DNA of 7,947 bases from positions 13,478 through 21,424 of the forward strand of contig KL569146.1 in assembly GCA_000715635.1 (NCBI GenBank), read 5' to 3'. Every line of letters begins with the position of its first letter. The stretch's first letter is position 1. Shown piece by piece: positions 1 through 6,118 of this stretch. The DNA is from Streptomyces violaceus. GTDB taxonomy: Bacteria > Actinomycetota > Actinomycetes > Streptomycetales > Streptomycetaceae. Under the pieces are notes generated by a model, which did no database searches, was not told the origin of the DNA, and saw nothing but the letters and a program-made list of their open reading frames with translations. Both the position numbers and the translations under genes were made by a program.

Positions 1-1
1 G

Positions 2-598
2 GACTACCCCGACCCCCGCGGCCGGCCGCTGCTGCACCAGCTGGCCACCGACGCCCGCGTAGCCGACGACGCCCGGGTGGAAGCCGCAGCCTTCATGGTG
101 CAGTACGGTGACGAGACAGGCGTGGCGTTGCTCCACAGCCTCGCCCGCGACAGCGAACTCCTACCGTGGCACCGTGCCGAGGCCGTCTCCGCGCTGGCGG
201 GTCTCGGTCACGAACGGAGTGCGGACACCCTCGCCGAGCTGGCCGAAGGCGCCGGTACATCACCCGACATCCGCGTGCGGTCGGCCTTGATGCTCACCGT
301 CATCGACGACGCACGCGGCCCGGATCTGCTGACCCGTTTCACCCTCGACGGCGCACTGCCGTTCAGGGTACGCCTGTGGGCGGCCCACATCCTTGCGCAC
401 TTCGAACCGCCGCGCGGCGCGGACGCGCTGACCCGCCTTGCCGACGACAGGACGCTCAAGAGCGGCCTGCGCCTCACGGCCGCCCGCAGACTCGCCGACC
501 GCGACGCCCGACGCGGCGCCGCAGTCATCGTCGGGCTGGCCGCCGATCCCTCCCTCGCACGCCGCCATCGGCGAAGCGCCGCCCGCCTGTTGCGGTGA
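2..598 (+). CDS. HEAT-repeat protein, C-terminal part (5' end outside window)
   Basis: The frame is open from the first bases of the window to a TGA at 596-598, giving 198 visible residues; the true start lies upstream. The ATG at 95 and the GTG at 77 are internal and should not be taken as starts. The protein is an alpha-helical solenoid of about five units with a period of 32-34 residues. Each unit pairs a helix with an R/H-x-x-A-A-x-x-L pattern with a second helix of the type ALxxLA, as in 'HRAEAVSALAGLG' and 'RLTAARRLADRDARRGAA'. This is the HEAT/armadillo-like pattern. Such repeats usually act as protein- or nucleic-acid-binding scaffolds, and in Streptomyces they often form the C-terminal sensor half of large NTPases. 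Whether an NTPase domain precedes it here cannot be seen. No signal peptide or membrane segment is visible. The family call is fairly sure; the function is unknown. Confidence 0.8.
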   Translation, partial: DYPDPRGRPLLHQLATDARVADDARVEAAAFMVQYGDETGVALLHSLARDSELLPWHRAEAVSALAGLGHERSADTLAELAEGAGTSPDIRVRSALMLTVIDDARGPDLLTRFTLDGALPFRVRLWAAHILAHFEPPRGADALTRLADDRTLKSGLRLTAARRLADRDARRGAAVIVGLAADPSLARRHRRSAARLLR

Positions 599-799
599 GC
601 CGGGCGTGCCCGCGACACAGCCCCGCGAACACAATGCCGCAAGCTCGCCGCAGGTTCCGCACCGACGTCCCAGCGGTGCACCAAGTGAGCCGCGAGCGCA
701 GCCAGCCGGTGCTAAGGGATAACCGCTGGTGCCCCTAGGATCAGTGCGGATAGCTGGGTGCGGCGACGGCACCCCACCTGGCGGTCTCAGGGTAGGCGC

Positions 800-1228
800 T
801 CAGGTGTTGGGAAGGTTCTTATGGCTCAGGTGCGGGTCCCATACCTGCTCGGGCACATCGAGATCGCTTCCCTCTTCGACGTAGCTTCTTCAGAACGGCC
901 ACCGATCGGGTGACGGCTGTCTCTGCAGAAGTTGATGCCCGCTACAGCGGAAGCACAGTCAACCTCCGGCAATCCTTCACCCTGCGGTGTGTCCGCTGAA
1001 GAGGCTCACTGGTGTTCGCGTGTCCGGCCTTCCCCTTGCCTGTCACCTCCGTGTGGAACGGGGGTCCTTGGGCTTCTTCCTGGAGCTTCGCACCCCGCCG
1101 TTGCCAGCGACGCACGTCCAGGCGGGGACGGGTCATCGGACACGAACCCGGGACTACCCCGTCATCGGCGTCACCGCCGACCACCTCTCCAAGAGCGTCC
1201 ACTCAGCACACGCGACCTCGTGTCGCAC
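800..1228 (-). mobile_element. Degenerate 5' fragment of a group II intron (domain I-like RNA), no reverse transcriptase
   Basis: Bases 599-1350 carry no convincing gene. Read on the minus strand, a GTGCGAC (1228 down to 1222) fits the GUGYG 5' end of bacterial group II introns. It is followed by structured RNA-like sequence. A 6-bp stem closed by a GNRA-type loop, TCGGCG-GTGA-CGCCGA, spans 1165-1180. A 7-bp CCCCGCC/GGCGGGG stem comes next. Then comes an ordered series of short motifs (GGAAGAAGCC, GGCAAGGGGAAGG, ACACGCGAAC, CAGTGAGCC, CAGCGGAC) whose order and spacing resemble the middle of domain I in known introns. I see no domain V and no RT reading frame, and there is no room for one before the HEAT gene at 598. 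It would therefore be a truncated, inactive copy. The lower boundary near 800 is a guess. The alternative is another structured non-coding element, such as the non-coding end of an IS. Confidence 0.45.
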
Positions 1229-1350
1229 CTTCACCTGGGAAGTGCTTCTTTCCTTGCTACGTACAGGACCCTCAGCAGTCCTATCGTTGCAGGTCAGGAG
1301 CACCTCTCGCGTTTCCGATCAACCTGGACAGGCCGTCCGGTGAAAGCGCG

Positions 1351-1524
1351 AGGCTAGGCGCCGCATACATCGGCATCGAGTTCTGCTGCGCATTCGGCTA
1401 CGCGGCTCTGGGCAGCCAACTGCAGAGCATGGGTATCACCCGGCGCTCCCGGCGATGGCTGGATGCACTGACAGGGGTGGCCATGCTGGGACTGGCGGGC
1501 TGGCTGGCCACGGAGAACCACTGA
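1351..1524 (+). pseudogene. C-terminal remnant of a LysE-family amino-acid exporter
   Basis: The last 57 codons before TGA 1522-1524 encode a hydrophobic helix (GAAYIGIEFCCAFGYAALG), a short basic linker (RRSRRW), then LDALTGVAMLGLAGWLA. This matches the closing pattern of LysE/RhtB translocators, in which the penultimate helix, an R-rich loop and an 'L-x-x-x-TG-x-x-x-L-GL' helix end the protein. A full LysE protein is about 200-210 residues with six helices, so roughly the first three quarters are missing. The upstream frame continues open but looks non-coding, with low-complexity shadow sequence overlapping the intron-like region and no transporter helices. I read it as a truncated gene, not a functional short protein. 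The exact left breakpoint is uncertain. Confidence 0.55.
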
Positions 1525-1757
1525 GGCGCCGCGCGAGCCCCACCATCTGTTGGACCCGGCCTGTGTGTGGGCGGAGATCAGGTAGGCGGGGACAGTCAGG
1601 ACGGGGCGTGGAGGCGGCCGTAGAAGGAAGCCGGCAAGGGATTGGAACTACAACCTCTGGGGTTCCTCGCCAGGCCGTGCTCAGCGAACAGACGCCCATC
1701 TCTGTGATCTCCGCGCCACGCTCGTGACGTCTCGCTGTCCCGGAAGCGGGCAGGCGT

Positions 1758-2098
1758 GGGGTCTCCGCCCGCGACCTGGCCGGGATCGGCTGGCCCCGCG
1801 CCGCGAGCGTGCACTTCACCGACGCCCTTGCGCTCAGGAAGCTGGGTTCGAGCGGGTGCGCGTCATGGACCAGTTCGGGCTGGCCGCCGCGCTGTTCGCC
1901 GAGGGGGACGCCGAGCAGGCAGCGGCGGCGGCCCACCAAGCGCTGGACGACGCCGCCCGCGTCAGCTCCACGCTGGTGGCCTCCCGGCTGAACACCCTGC
2001 TGAACGCCGCCCGCCCGTACAGGACCGCCGCCGTGGACGAGGTCCGCACCCGGGCACGGGATCTCGCCTCCTCCCGTCCGACGACGGTCGCGGCCTGA
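1758..2098 (+). pseudogene. Frameshifted C-terminal remnant of an HTH/TPR-type transcriptional regulator
   Basis: From about 1865 the frame reads MDQFGLAAALFAEGDAEQAA, then HQALDDAARVSSTLVASRL and a final AVDEVRTRARDL before TGA 2096-2098. This is the TPR-like C-terminus of the large Streptomyces family of XRE-type regulators (N-terminal helix-turn-helix, C-terminal tetratricopeptide repeats). Immediately upstream, a different frame (about 1758-1850) carries a plausible preceding stretch, DLAGIGWPRAASVHFTDALA, so a frameshift between about 1840 and 1862 appears to separate the two. The DNA-binding domain and most TPR units of the usual roughly 400-residue protein are absent. It sits 14 bp before a DUF6087-like gene. 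I infer that this was once an operon whose regulator has decayed. Confidence 0.55.
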
Positions 2099-2112
2099 GA
2101 CCATCGAGAACC

Positions 2113-2406
2113 ATGGGCAGGCATTCCCGACCAGGGCCACCGAATCAGCCGTCCCGCGCCGTCCCGCGCGTCGACGTGGGCGACCCGCTGTCCGCGTACG
2201 AGAAGCGGCGCCGGGCGCCCCTGGACGTCTGGCGCCGACACCGCCGCCTTCATGGTGGTGGGGGACACCTTCGCCCGGACGAGCCGCGGGCTTTGGAAGA
2301 GTGGAACGGGTTTTCGTACGAGCCCGCGGGCACCGCCGCGAACCTCACGGAGGCCCAGCAGTGGGTGAACGGGACTGCTCCGGGCGCCAAGGCCGCAGGC
2401 GAGTAG
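2113..2406 (+). CDS. DUF6087-like small protein
   Basis: ATG 2113 to TAG 2404-2406 gives 97 residues. The N-terminus is basic and proline-rich (MGRHSRPGPPNQP). A central segment has DPLSAYEKRRRAPLD (24-38) and a histidine/glycine-rich stretch (WRRHRRLHGGGGHLRPDEP, 40-58). The C-terminal core is ALEEW-x-GF-x-Y-x-P-x-G-x-AANL-x-EAQ-x-WV (60-85). I recognise this core from the DUF6087 family of short Streptomyces proteins, which have no known function. There are no membrane segments and no signal peptide. The ribosome-binding site is poor (only GAGA close to the ATG). With the upstream regulator remnant ending 14 bp away, it may have relied on translational coupling. The length is normal for the family and the gene looks intact. 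Confidence 0.7.
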   Translation: MGRHSRPGPPNQPSRAVPRVDVGDPLSAYEKRRRAPLDVWRRHRRLHGGGGHLRPDEPRALEEWNGFSYEPAGTAANLTEAQQWVNGTAPGAKAAGE

Positions 2407-2434
2407 GTGAGACTGGACGCCGCCCGGCGGCCGG

Positions 2435-2803
2435 GTGACGCGTCCGGCCGATGCTGCCGCCGCCGGGCGTCCTTCCGCTGCTGGACACCGCCGCCGGTCC
2501 GGGGTTCTCCTGGACGCACACCCCGTCCGCTTCGCTGACTGGGGGCGCCGCGCACTCTGCTCGGGCGAGCTCATGGTCCGCGCCATGATGGACGACCTGG
2601 ATGAAGAACTCCCCGTCCTGTCCTTCAACGGCCCTGGCGACTATCGGCTGCGCGTCCACGCCAGCGGCCGCGACACCGCTGTCGACGTGACGCCGGAAGA
2701 GGTCACCGAGGGGTACCTCATTCAGGCCTGGCCTGCTTCCCTGCAGAACGTGTCCGTGCTGCGCCAGCGTGACTCATATGGAGCGTCACACCGCGCGCGT
2801 TGA
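2435..2803 (+). CDS. Small hypothetical protein, 5' end probably damaged
   Basis: From about 2504 to TGA 2801-2803 the frame looks truly coding: VLLDAHPVRFADWG, GELMVRAMMDDLDEELPVL, then GPGDYRLRVHASGRDTAVD, YLIQAWP and a terminal VLRQRDSYGA. The GPGxYRLRVxASGRDxAxD ... YLIQxWP pattern occurs at the C-terminus of a common family of small uncharacterised actinobacterial proteins, which I know only as hypothetical. The nominal GTG start at 2435 adds a low-complexity R/A-rich leader that does not look native. In the frame starting at ATG 2451, the bases just before 2500 read MLPPPGVLPLLDTAAGP, which would suit the N-terminal strand better, so a frameshift near 2495-2505 is likely. A strong hairpin lies 17 bp after the stop, consistent with the last gene of a transcript. 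It may be a pseudogene. Confidence 0.5.
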   Translation: MTRPADAAAAGRPSAAGHRRRSGVLLDAHPVRFADWGRRALCSGELMVRAMMDDLDEELPVLSFNGPGDYRLRVHASGRDTAVDVTPEEVTEGYLIQAWPASLQNVSVLRQRDSYGASHRAR

Positions 2804-2819
2804 GCACAGCTCCAATGAC

Positions 2820-2858
2820 TGTCTGCCCGCTCACCACATGACGGTGGGCGGGCAGACA
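2820..2858 (+). terminator. Strong intrinsic-type hairpin terminator
   Basis: TGTCTGCCCGCTCACC (2820-2835) pairs with GGTGGGCGGGCAGACA (2843-2858): 16 positions, 15 Watson-Crick pairs plus one wobble, with a 7-base loop (ACATGAC). It begins 17 bp after the stop at 2803. There is no T-run, which is usual for actinomycete terminators. It also separates the small-gene cluster from the P450 remnant. Confidence 0.85.
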
Positions 2859-2900
2859 CGTTGGGTTACGCCGCTCTTCGTCGGCGGGCGGCCGTCGTCG

Positions 2901-3087
2901 GCTCACAGCACCTTCGGCGCCGGACCGCACCCCTGTCTCGGCCAGTCCCTGGCTGCACCTCCAGGTCCCCCTCGAAATCCTGCTGCGCAGGCTGCCGACC
3001 CGCCGACTGGCCGTGCCCGTCGAGGAGTTGCAGTGTGTCGAGGGCCTCCTCGTCGGCGGCCTGCGTACGGTGCACGCGCGATGGTGA
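2901..3087 (+). pseudogene. C-terminal remnant of a cytochrome P450, frameshifted
   Basis: Bases 2901-2954 encode AHSTFGAGPHPCLGQSLA, which contains the P450 haem-ligand signature FGxGxHxCLG (Cys codon 2934-2936). A frame shift at about 2950-2955 then moves the reading into the next frame, which gives LHLQVPLEILLRRLPTRRLA, VPVEELQCVEGLLVGGLRTV, HARW and TGA 3085-3087. This is the standard end of actinobacterial CYPs: the L-helix, 'LRLAVPxEEL', and a final 'GLxxLPVxW'-like strand. Only about 62 of the roughly 400 residues remain. With the frameshift and no start codon, it cannot make an active monooxygenase. In both frames the codons still look actinobacterial, so the decay is probably fairly recent. 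Confidence 0.8.
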
Positions 3088-3339
3088 TGAATCCGGCCAG
3101 GTGGCCGAGTCAGGTTGTTGAGAGGGGCATATTCGAAAGCTTCACCGATAGAGAATGCTCAAGTCGAGATCAAAAGCAAACTTCTTCAGCCTCTACCGGA
3201 ATATTCCTGGCTGTTTACGTCATAATACGAGGTACATCAAGCGGCTTGAAGAAACATTTCTTTGCGGGCTTGAGTCCACCGGGGGTGGTGACTGGCGTGA
3301 TGAGAGTGGGAGTATCTGGCTGCACTACGCTCCCTGGGT
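3088..3339 (+). promoter_or_regulatory. AT-richer leader region upstream of the membrane/WD40 gene pair
   Basis: This stretch, mainly 3118-3265, is visibly less GC-rich than its surroundings and has no convincing gene. It holds a perfect 10-bp palindrome GGAATATTCC (3198-3207) and a CATAAT/TAATAC sequence (3221-3228) that could serve as a -10 element; no good -35 box is seen. A 62-codon frame (ATG 3155 to TGA 3341-3343) has its stop overlapping the next start as ATGA. It uses a TTA codon and many A/T-ending codons, so I do not regard it as an established gene. The promoter function is inferred from position and composition. Confidence 0.35.
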
Positions 3340-4029
3340 ATGAATTCTCTCTACGCTGCCCTGTGGGGGCTTGGCGGCAGCGCTGCCGCGGAGGCGCTGC
3401 AGGTCTACCTGGCCATGAGAGTGCCAGGAGATGCGCGTGCTTTCCGGCCTCCGTGGTCCAACCGCAAGCAGCGGAAGTACTTCTTTGGGGCAGTGGCACT
3501 GCGCCTGTTCCTCGGGGTGTTGCCTCCCGCAGCGATTACGGCTTCTTCCGGTGTGTTCTCACCGATGCATGCGATGGTGACGGGGATGACGGCACCCTTG
3601 CTTATCTCACGGCTGGCTCAGACTCAGACACAGGAACCGGCTTCACCGAGTGAAAACCGCCGGACAACCCGCACTGAGGAAAACCGTCCCACACCACGGA
3701 AATCTGTTCGGCCGACGAACGCTGCCCAGGGCCGTTCGGATTCTGCGAGCCCAGGAAGCCTTCCTACGCCGCGCCGTGAACCCACGGCCAGCCGGTACGA
3801 GCCCCCTGCGGCCGCCACAGGCACCCCGGAAGATCACAGCCCGGTCCCCGACTCCGCCCCAGCCCACGACGGGACCGACCTGCAGGCAGCTGCGCCGGTC
3901 CCCGGCCCTGCGCCAGACGACGTCGCACAGGGCATTCCGATGCCCCACGGGACAGCTGCCGCCGAGCCGCCGCCCACCGAGGACAGCAAGGACGACACCA
4001 GCCCGAGCGACTCAGCCAATCTGTCGTGA
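3340..4029 (+). CDS. Integral membrane protein with long Pro/Ala-rich, acidic-ended tail
   Basis: ATG 3340 to TGA 4027-4029 gives 229 residues. Two parts are evident. Residues 1-93 are hydrophobic, with likely membrane helices at about 4-26 (LYAALWGLGGSAAAEALQVY), 47-69 (YFFGAVALRLFLGVLPPAAI) and 75-92 (PMHAMVTGMTAPLLISRL), and a basic loop RPPWSNRKQRK between the first two. Residues 95-229 form a low-complexity, presumably disordered tail rich in P, A, T, S and E that ends acidic (EDSKDDTSPSD). I do not recognise a named family. No Shine-Dalgarno sequence is visible before the ATG, but the hydrophobic helix begins immediately, so this start fits. The downstream WD40 gene starts about 20 bp after the stop, so the two are probably one operon and may form a complex in the membrane. 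The tail could be a docking or tether region. The gene is real; its function is unknown. Confidence 0.75.
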   Translation: MNSLYAALWGLGGSAAAEALQVYLAMRVPGDARAFRPPWSNRKQRKYFFGAVALRLFLGVLPPAAITASSGVFSPMHAMVTGMTAPLLISRLAQTQTQEPASPSENRRTTRTEENRPTPRKSVRPTNAAQGRSDSASPGSLPTPRREPTASRYEPPAAATGTPEDHSPVPDSAPAHDGTDLQAAAPVPGPAPDDVAQGIPMPHGTAAAEPPPTEDSKDDTSPSDSANLS

Positions 4030-4037
4030 ACTGGAAA

Positions 4038-4045
4038 GGAAGGAG
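4038..4045 (+). promoter_or_regulatory. Ribosome-binding site that fixes the WD40 gene start
   Basis: GGAAGGAG at 4038-4045 is a strong Shine-Dalgarno sequence lying 4 bases before GTG 4050. The in-frame GTG at 4026, which overlaps the upstream TGA, would place this site inside the gene and has no site of its own. I therefore prefer 4050 as the start. Confidence 0.65.
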
Positions 4046-4049
4046 CCCT

Positions 4050-5387
4050 GTGCGACGCCGTAGTTCTTTGCGACGGTACACCGACGAGCTGGCCCTGCAA
4101 GCCCCCCCGGCCGGTGCTCGTTTCGCGCCTGACGACACCTTCATGAACTTTCTGGCACTTACCCCCGGCAGCCAGCACGTAAGGAACGGCCCAGGCCGTA
4201 AGCGCCCTTACCGACCGCGTCTGCGCTCATCGATGCCCGTCATCGCGGCACTGGCCGCAATGACGCTGGTCGGCAGCGCGGCGTTCACCGCGGGGTGGAT
4301 GCTGCAGATTTTCCAGCCTGAGCGCGACCACGACCCCTACCCGGCGCTGATCACCGTCGAAGCGGAGATCCAGCGCACCTACCACATGGGGACCGGCCCC
4401 GTGTCGGGCACCGCCTACAGCCCGGACGGACGCTGGCTGGCAGCCACGACATCAGACGGCGGCGTGGTGGTACAACAAGCCGCCGCCGGACAGCAAGGCA
4501 ACAAGCGGTACACCCCGCAGCGCACAGGCGGGGCGACAGGACTGACGTTCAACCCCGAGGCGACCACGCTCGCCGTCGGCACCAGCAGCGGAGACGTTCT
4601 GCTGTGGTCCGTACCGCACGGCCGGCAACTGGCAGCACTCGGAGCACCGGCAGGCCGCGCCAGCGCCATCACCGGCGCCGCCTTCAGCCCGGACGGACGA
4701 ATCCTCGCCGCAGCCAACTTGCGGGGCCTGGTGCAACTGTGGGACGTCAGTGATCCGCGCCATCCCACCGCGCTGGCGACACCGGCCCGTCTGGACTCGG
4801 TGACGGACGTGGCCTTCGATCGCCGCAGCGCGACGCTGGCAGTCGGCAGCATCGACGGCACGGTGCAGTTGTGGGACGTAAGCGACCCCCGCCACCCCGA
4901 GGTTCTGACCACGCTGGAGAGCGACCAGCCGGTCACCAGCGTGGGATACAGCCCCGACGGCGCCATCCTGGCCGCCGGCGGCAGCGACGGCACCACGCAA
5001 TTCTGGAACGTTCACAACCTGCCCGACTCAGGCACGGCAAAGAACGTGCAGGGCCGTCCAGCCAGCATCCTTCCTGCTGCCAACCCACAGGCATCTGCCG
5101 CTCCACGATCAGCCCGAATTCCCAGAGGGGTCGGCTCGATCACAGGCCTGGTGTTCACGAGCAACCGCCGGATCGCTGCCAGCACGGCGGGCGGATACGT
5201 ACAGGTCTGGGACATCAACAACTCCAAACGCCCCAAGCTGCTACTGCCTCCAACCCGCCCCCAGGCCTTCACCAGCCTGTCCTATGACACGGCCAGTTCC
5301 ACCCTCGCCATCGGCGCCGCCAACGGAACCGTTCAGGTGTGGGCAGCCGACGCAGACGACGATCGAACACGCCCTGCACGGCGGTGA
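4050..5387 (+). CDS. Membrane-anchored seven-bladed WD40 propeller protein
   Basis: GTG 4050 to TGA 5385-5387 gives 445 residues. The first 60 or so residues are basic and polar, with R/K clustered just before one membrane helix at about 62-87 (MPVIAALAAMTLVGSAAFTA). By the positive-inside rule the tail is cytoplasmic and the rest outside the membrane. From about residue 117 there are seven WD40 units at about 117-143, 161-187, 207-233, 250-276, 294-320, 364-389 and 407-432. They show the pattern (T/S)G-x-x-(F/Y)-x-P-(D/E)-G-x-x-LA-x-x-x-x-x-G-x-V-x-(L/V)W, with several ending in LWDV or VWDI. Seven units make a complete propeller, normally a rigid binding platform without catalysis. Blades 3 and 4 share VQLWDVSDPRHP. 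A Pro/Ala-rich insert of about 40 residues separates blades 5 and 6. It follows the membrane-protein gene with its own strong RBS. The ligand is unknown. The fold is confident. Confidence 0.88.
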   Translation: MRRRSSLRRYTDELALQAPPAGARFAPDDTFMNFLALTPGSQHVRNGPGRKRPYRPRLRSSMPVIAALAAMTLVGSAAFTAGWMLQIFQPERDHDPYPALITVEAEIQRTYHMGTGPVSGTAYSPDGRWLAATTSDGGVVVQQAAAGQQGNKRYTPQRTGGATGLTFNPEATTLAVGTSSGDVLLWSVPHGRQLAALGAPAGRASAITGAAFSPDGRILAAANLRGLVQLWDVSDPRHPTALATPARLDSVTDVAFDRRSATLAVGSIDGTVQLWDVSDPRHPEVLTTLESDQPVTSVGYSPDGAILAAGGSDGTTQFWNVHNLPDSGTAKNVQGRPASILPAANPQASAAPRSARIPRGVGSITGLVFTSNRRIAASTAGGYVQVWDINNSKRPKLLLPPTRPQAFTSLSYDTASSTLAIGAANGTVQVWAADADDDRTRPARR

Positions 5388-5516
5388 CCGGGACTTACCC
5401 CGACCCGCGATGCTCTCCTTGGCCGACCCGCGCAGCGCCTGCGCCGTCGATGACGCATTCCCGTGAGGCAGTGCACAATCCGCCCCCACGCCGACTGGAA
5501 GTTCTTCCGTGTGGGC

Positions 5517-5593
5517 CTGTCCGGTGGAGCTTTCCGGGCTCGGCGCTCCTGGCGCGGCCGCGTTACTGGGCGGCACCAAGGTTGGCCGGACAG
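5517..5593. terminator. Long-range inverted repeat between convergent genes, possible terminator
   Basis: CTGTCCGG (5517-5524) is perfectly complementary to CCGGACAG (5586-5593), with about 60 bases of GC-rich sequence between, including a GCGGCCGC palindrome and GCGC/GCGC arms. The right arm abuts the stop codon of the minus-strand kinase gene. The location between convergent genes suggests a shared terminator, but the stem is short and the loop long, so support is weak. The rest of 5388-5593 shows no gene. Confidence 0.25.
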
Positions 5594-6118
5594 TCACGCG
5601 AGCGATGGCCACCGATCGGCGGCCCACTCAAGCCATCCTGACCACCCAGGAGGCGGACCTTCTACCTCATGTCCATCGAGTTCCGTGGCGTCGGGCTCCT
5701 CGAACAGCGTCCTCCAGTGCAAGAGGTCCGTCTCGCTCATCACGAAGGTCTGATCAGGGGTGGTTGACTGGCGATGGGCGATCCGAGCACGTTGGGTCTC
5801 ATGATCCACCGGCACGTACACGAGTTGACAGGACGCGCCCACAGACATCACCAACCAGCGGATCGCGGACCTCTCGTCACGAGACCAGCATCCGAAATCC
5901 AAGACCACGTTCGTTCCCAGCTTCAGCGCCTCCAGACCCAGCCAGAGCAGCCGTCCTTCCAGCACATCGCGCTTCCCGGCCGGCTGCGGATCGCCGAACA
6001 GCGGGAGCATCCACTCATCCGGCGTCAGCCGCAGCGCGTGGTGCTCCTTGGCCAACTGTCGAGCTCTCATGGTCTTTCCGGCCCCGGGCAGGCCAACCGT
6101 CAGGAACAACGTCGTCAC
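5594..6118 (-). CDS. Small P-loop kinase/ATPase (AAA_33 / zeta-toxin-like fold)
   Basis: The gene runs on the minus strand from GTG at 6118 to a TGA at 5594-5596 (174 residues). An in-frame TGA lies only four codons upstream, so no earlier start is possible. The Walker A motif GLPGAGKT is at residues 9-16. A DEW at 34-36 follows, in the position of the substrate-binding acid of small P-loop kinases. The Walker B-like strand is VVLDFGCWSRDER (71-83), and a lid-like R-x-x-RIAHR segment lies at 110-116. This layout is that of the short AAA_33 group, related to polynucleotide kinase, chloramphenicol phosphotransferase and zeta toxins, which transfer the ATP gamma-phosphate to a small molecule or nucleic acid. 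The substrate is unknown. It is cytoplasmic, with no membrane segment. The leader has no good Shine-Dalgarno sequence, so translation may be leaderless or weak. No antitoxin gene is visible next to it, so a toxin role is unsupported. It appears intact and monocistronic. Confidence 0.8.
   Translation of the reverse strand: MTTLFLTVGLPGAGKTMRARQLAKEHHALRLTPDEWMLPLFGDPQPAGKRDVLEGRLLWLGLEALKLGTNVVLDFGCWSRDERSAIRWLVMSVGASCQLVYVPVDHETQRARIAHRQSTTPDQTFVMSETDLLHWRTLFEEPDATELDGHEVEGPPPGWSGWLEWAADRWPSLA

Noticed and set aside
702..729. Imperfect hairpin considered as a terminator for the HEAT gene or part of a tRNA
   Set aside because: The stem has a bulge and an 11-base loop, lies over 100 bp past the stop, and no tRNA T-loop or anticodon arm is present.
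932..1357. Overlapping plus-strand open frames of 118-141 codons in the non-coding stretch
   Set aside because: No codon bias, helices or motifs expected of a real protein. The region reads better as structured RNA on the minus strand.
1436..2628. Long minus-strand open frames opposite the regulator remnant and DUF6087-like gene
   Set aside because: Arg/Ala/Pro-rich shadow translations without any domain pattern. The plus strand explains the region better.
2769..3653. 294-codon plus-strand open frame spanning the terminator, P450 remnant and start of the membrane gene
   Set aside because: It runs through a strong terminator hairpin and changes character several times. Only the short P450 segment 2901-2954 in this frame is meaningful.
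4026..4028. GTG start for the WD40 gene overlapping the upstream stop
   Set aside because: The strong GGAAGGAG site at 4038-4045 lies inside that version and correctly precedes GTG 4050.
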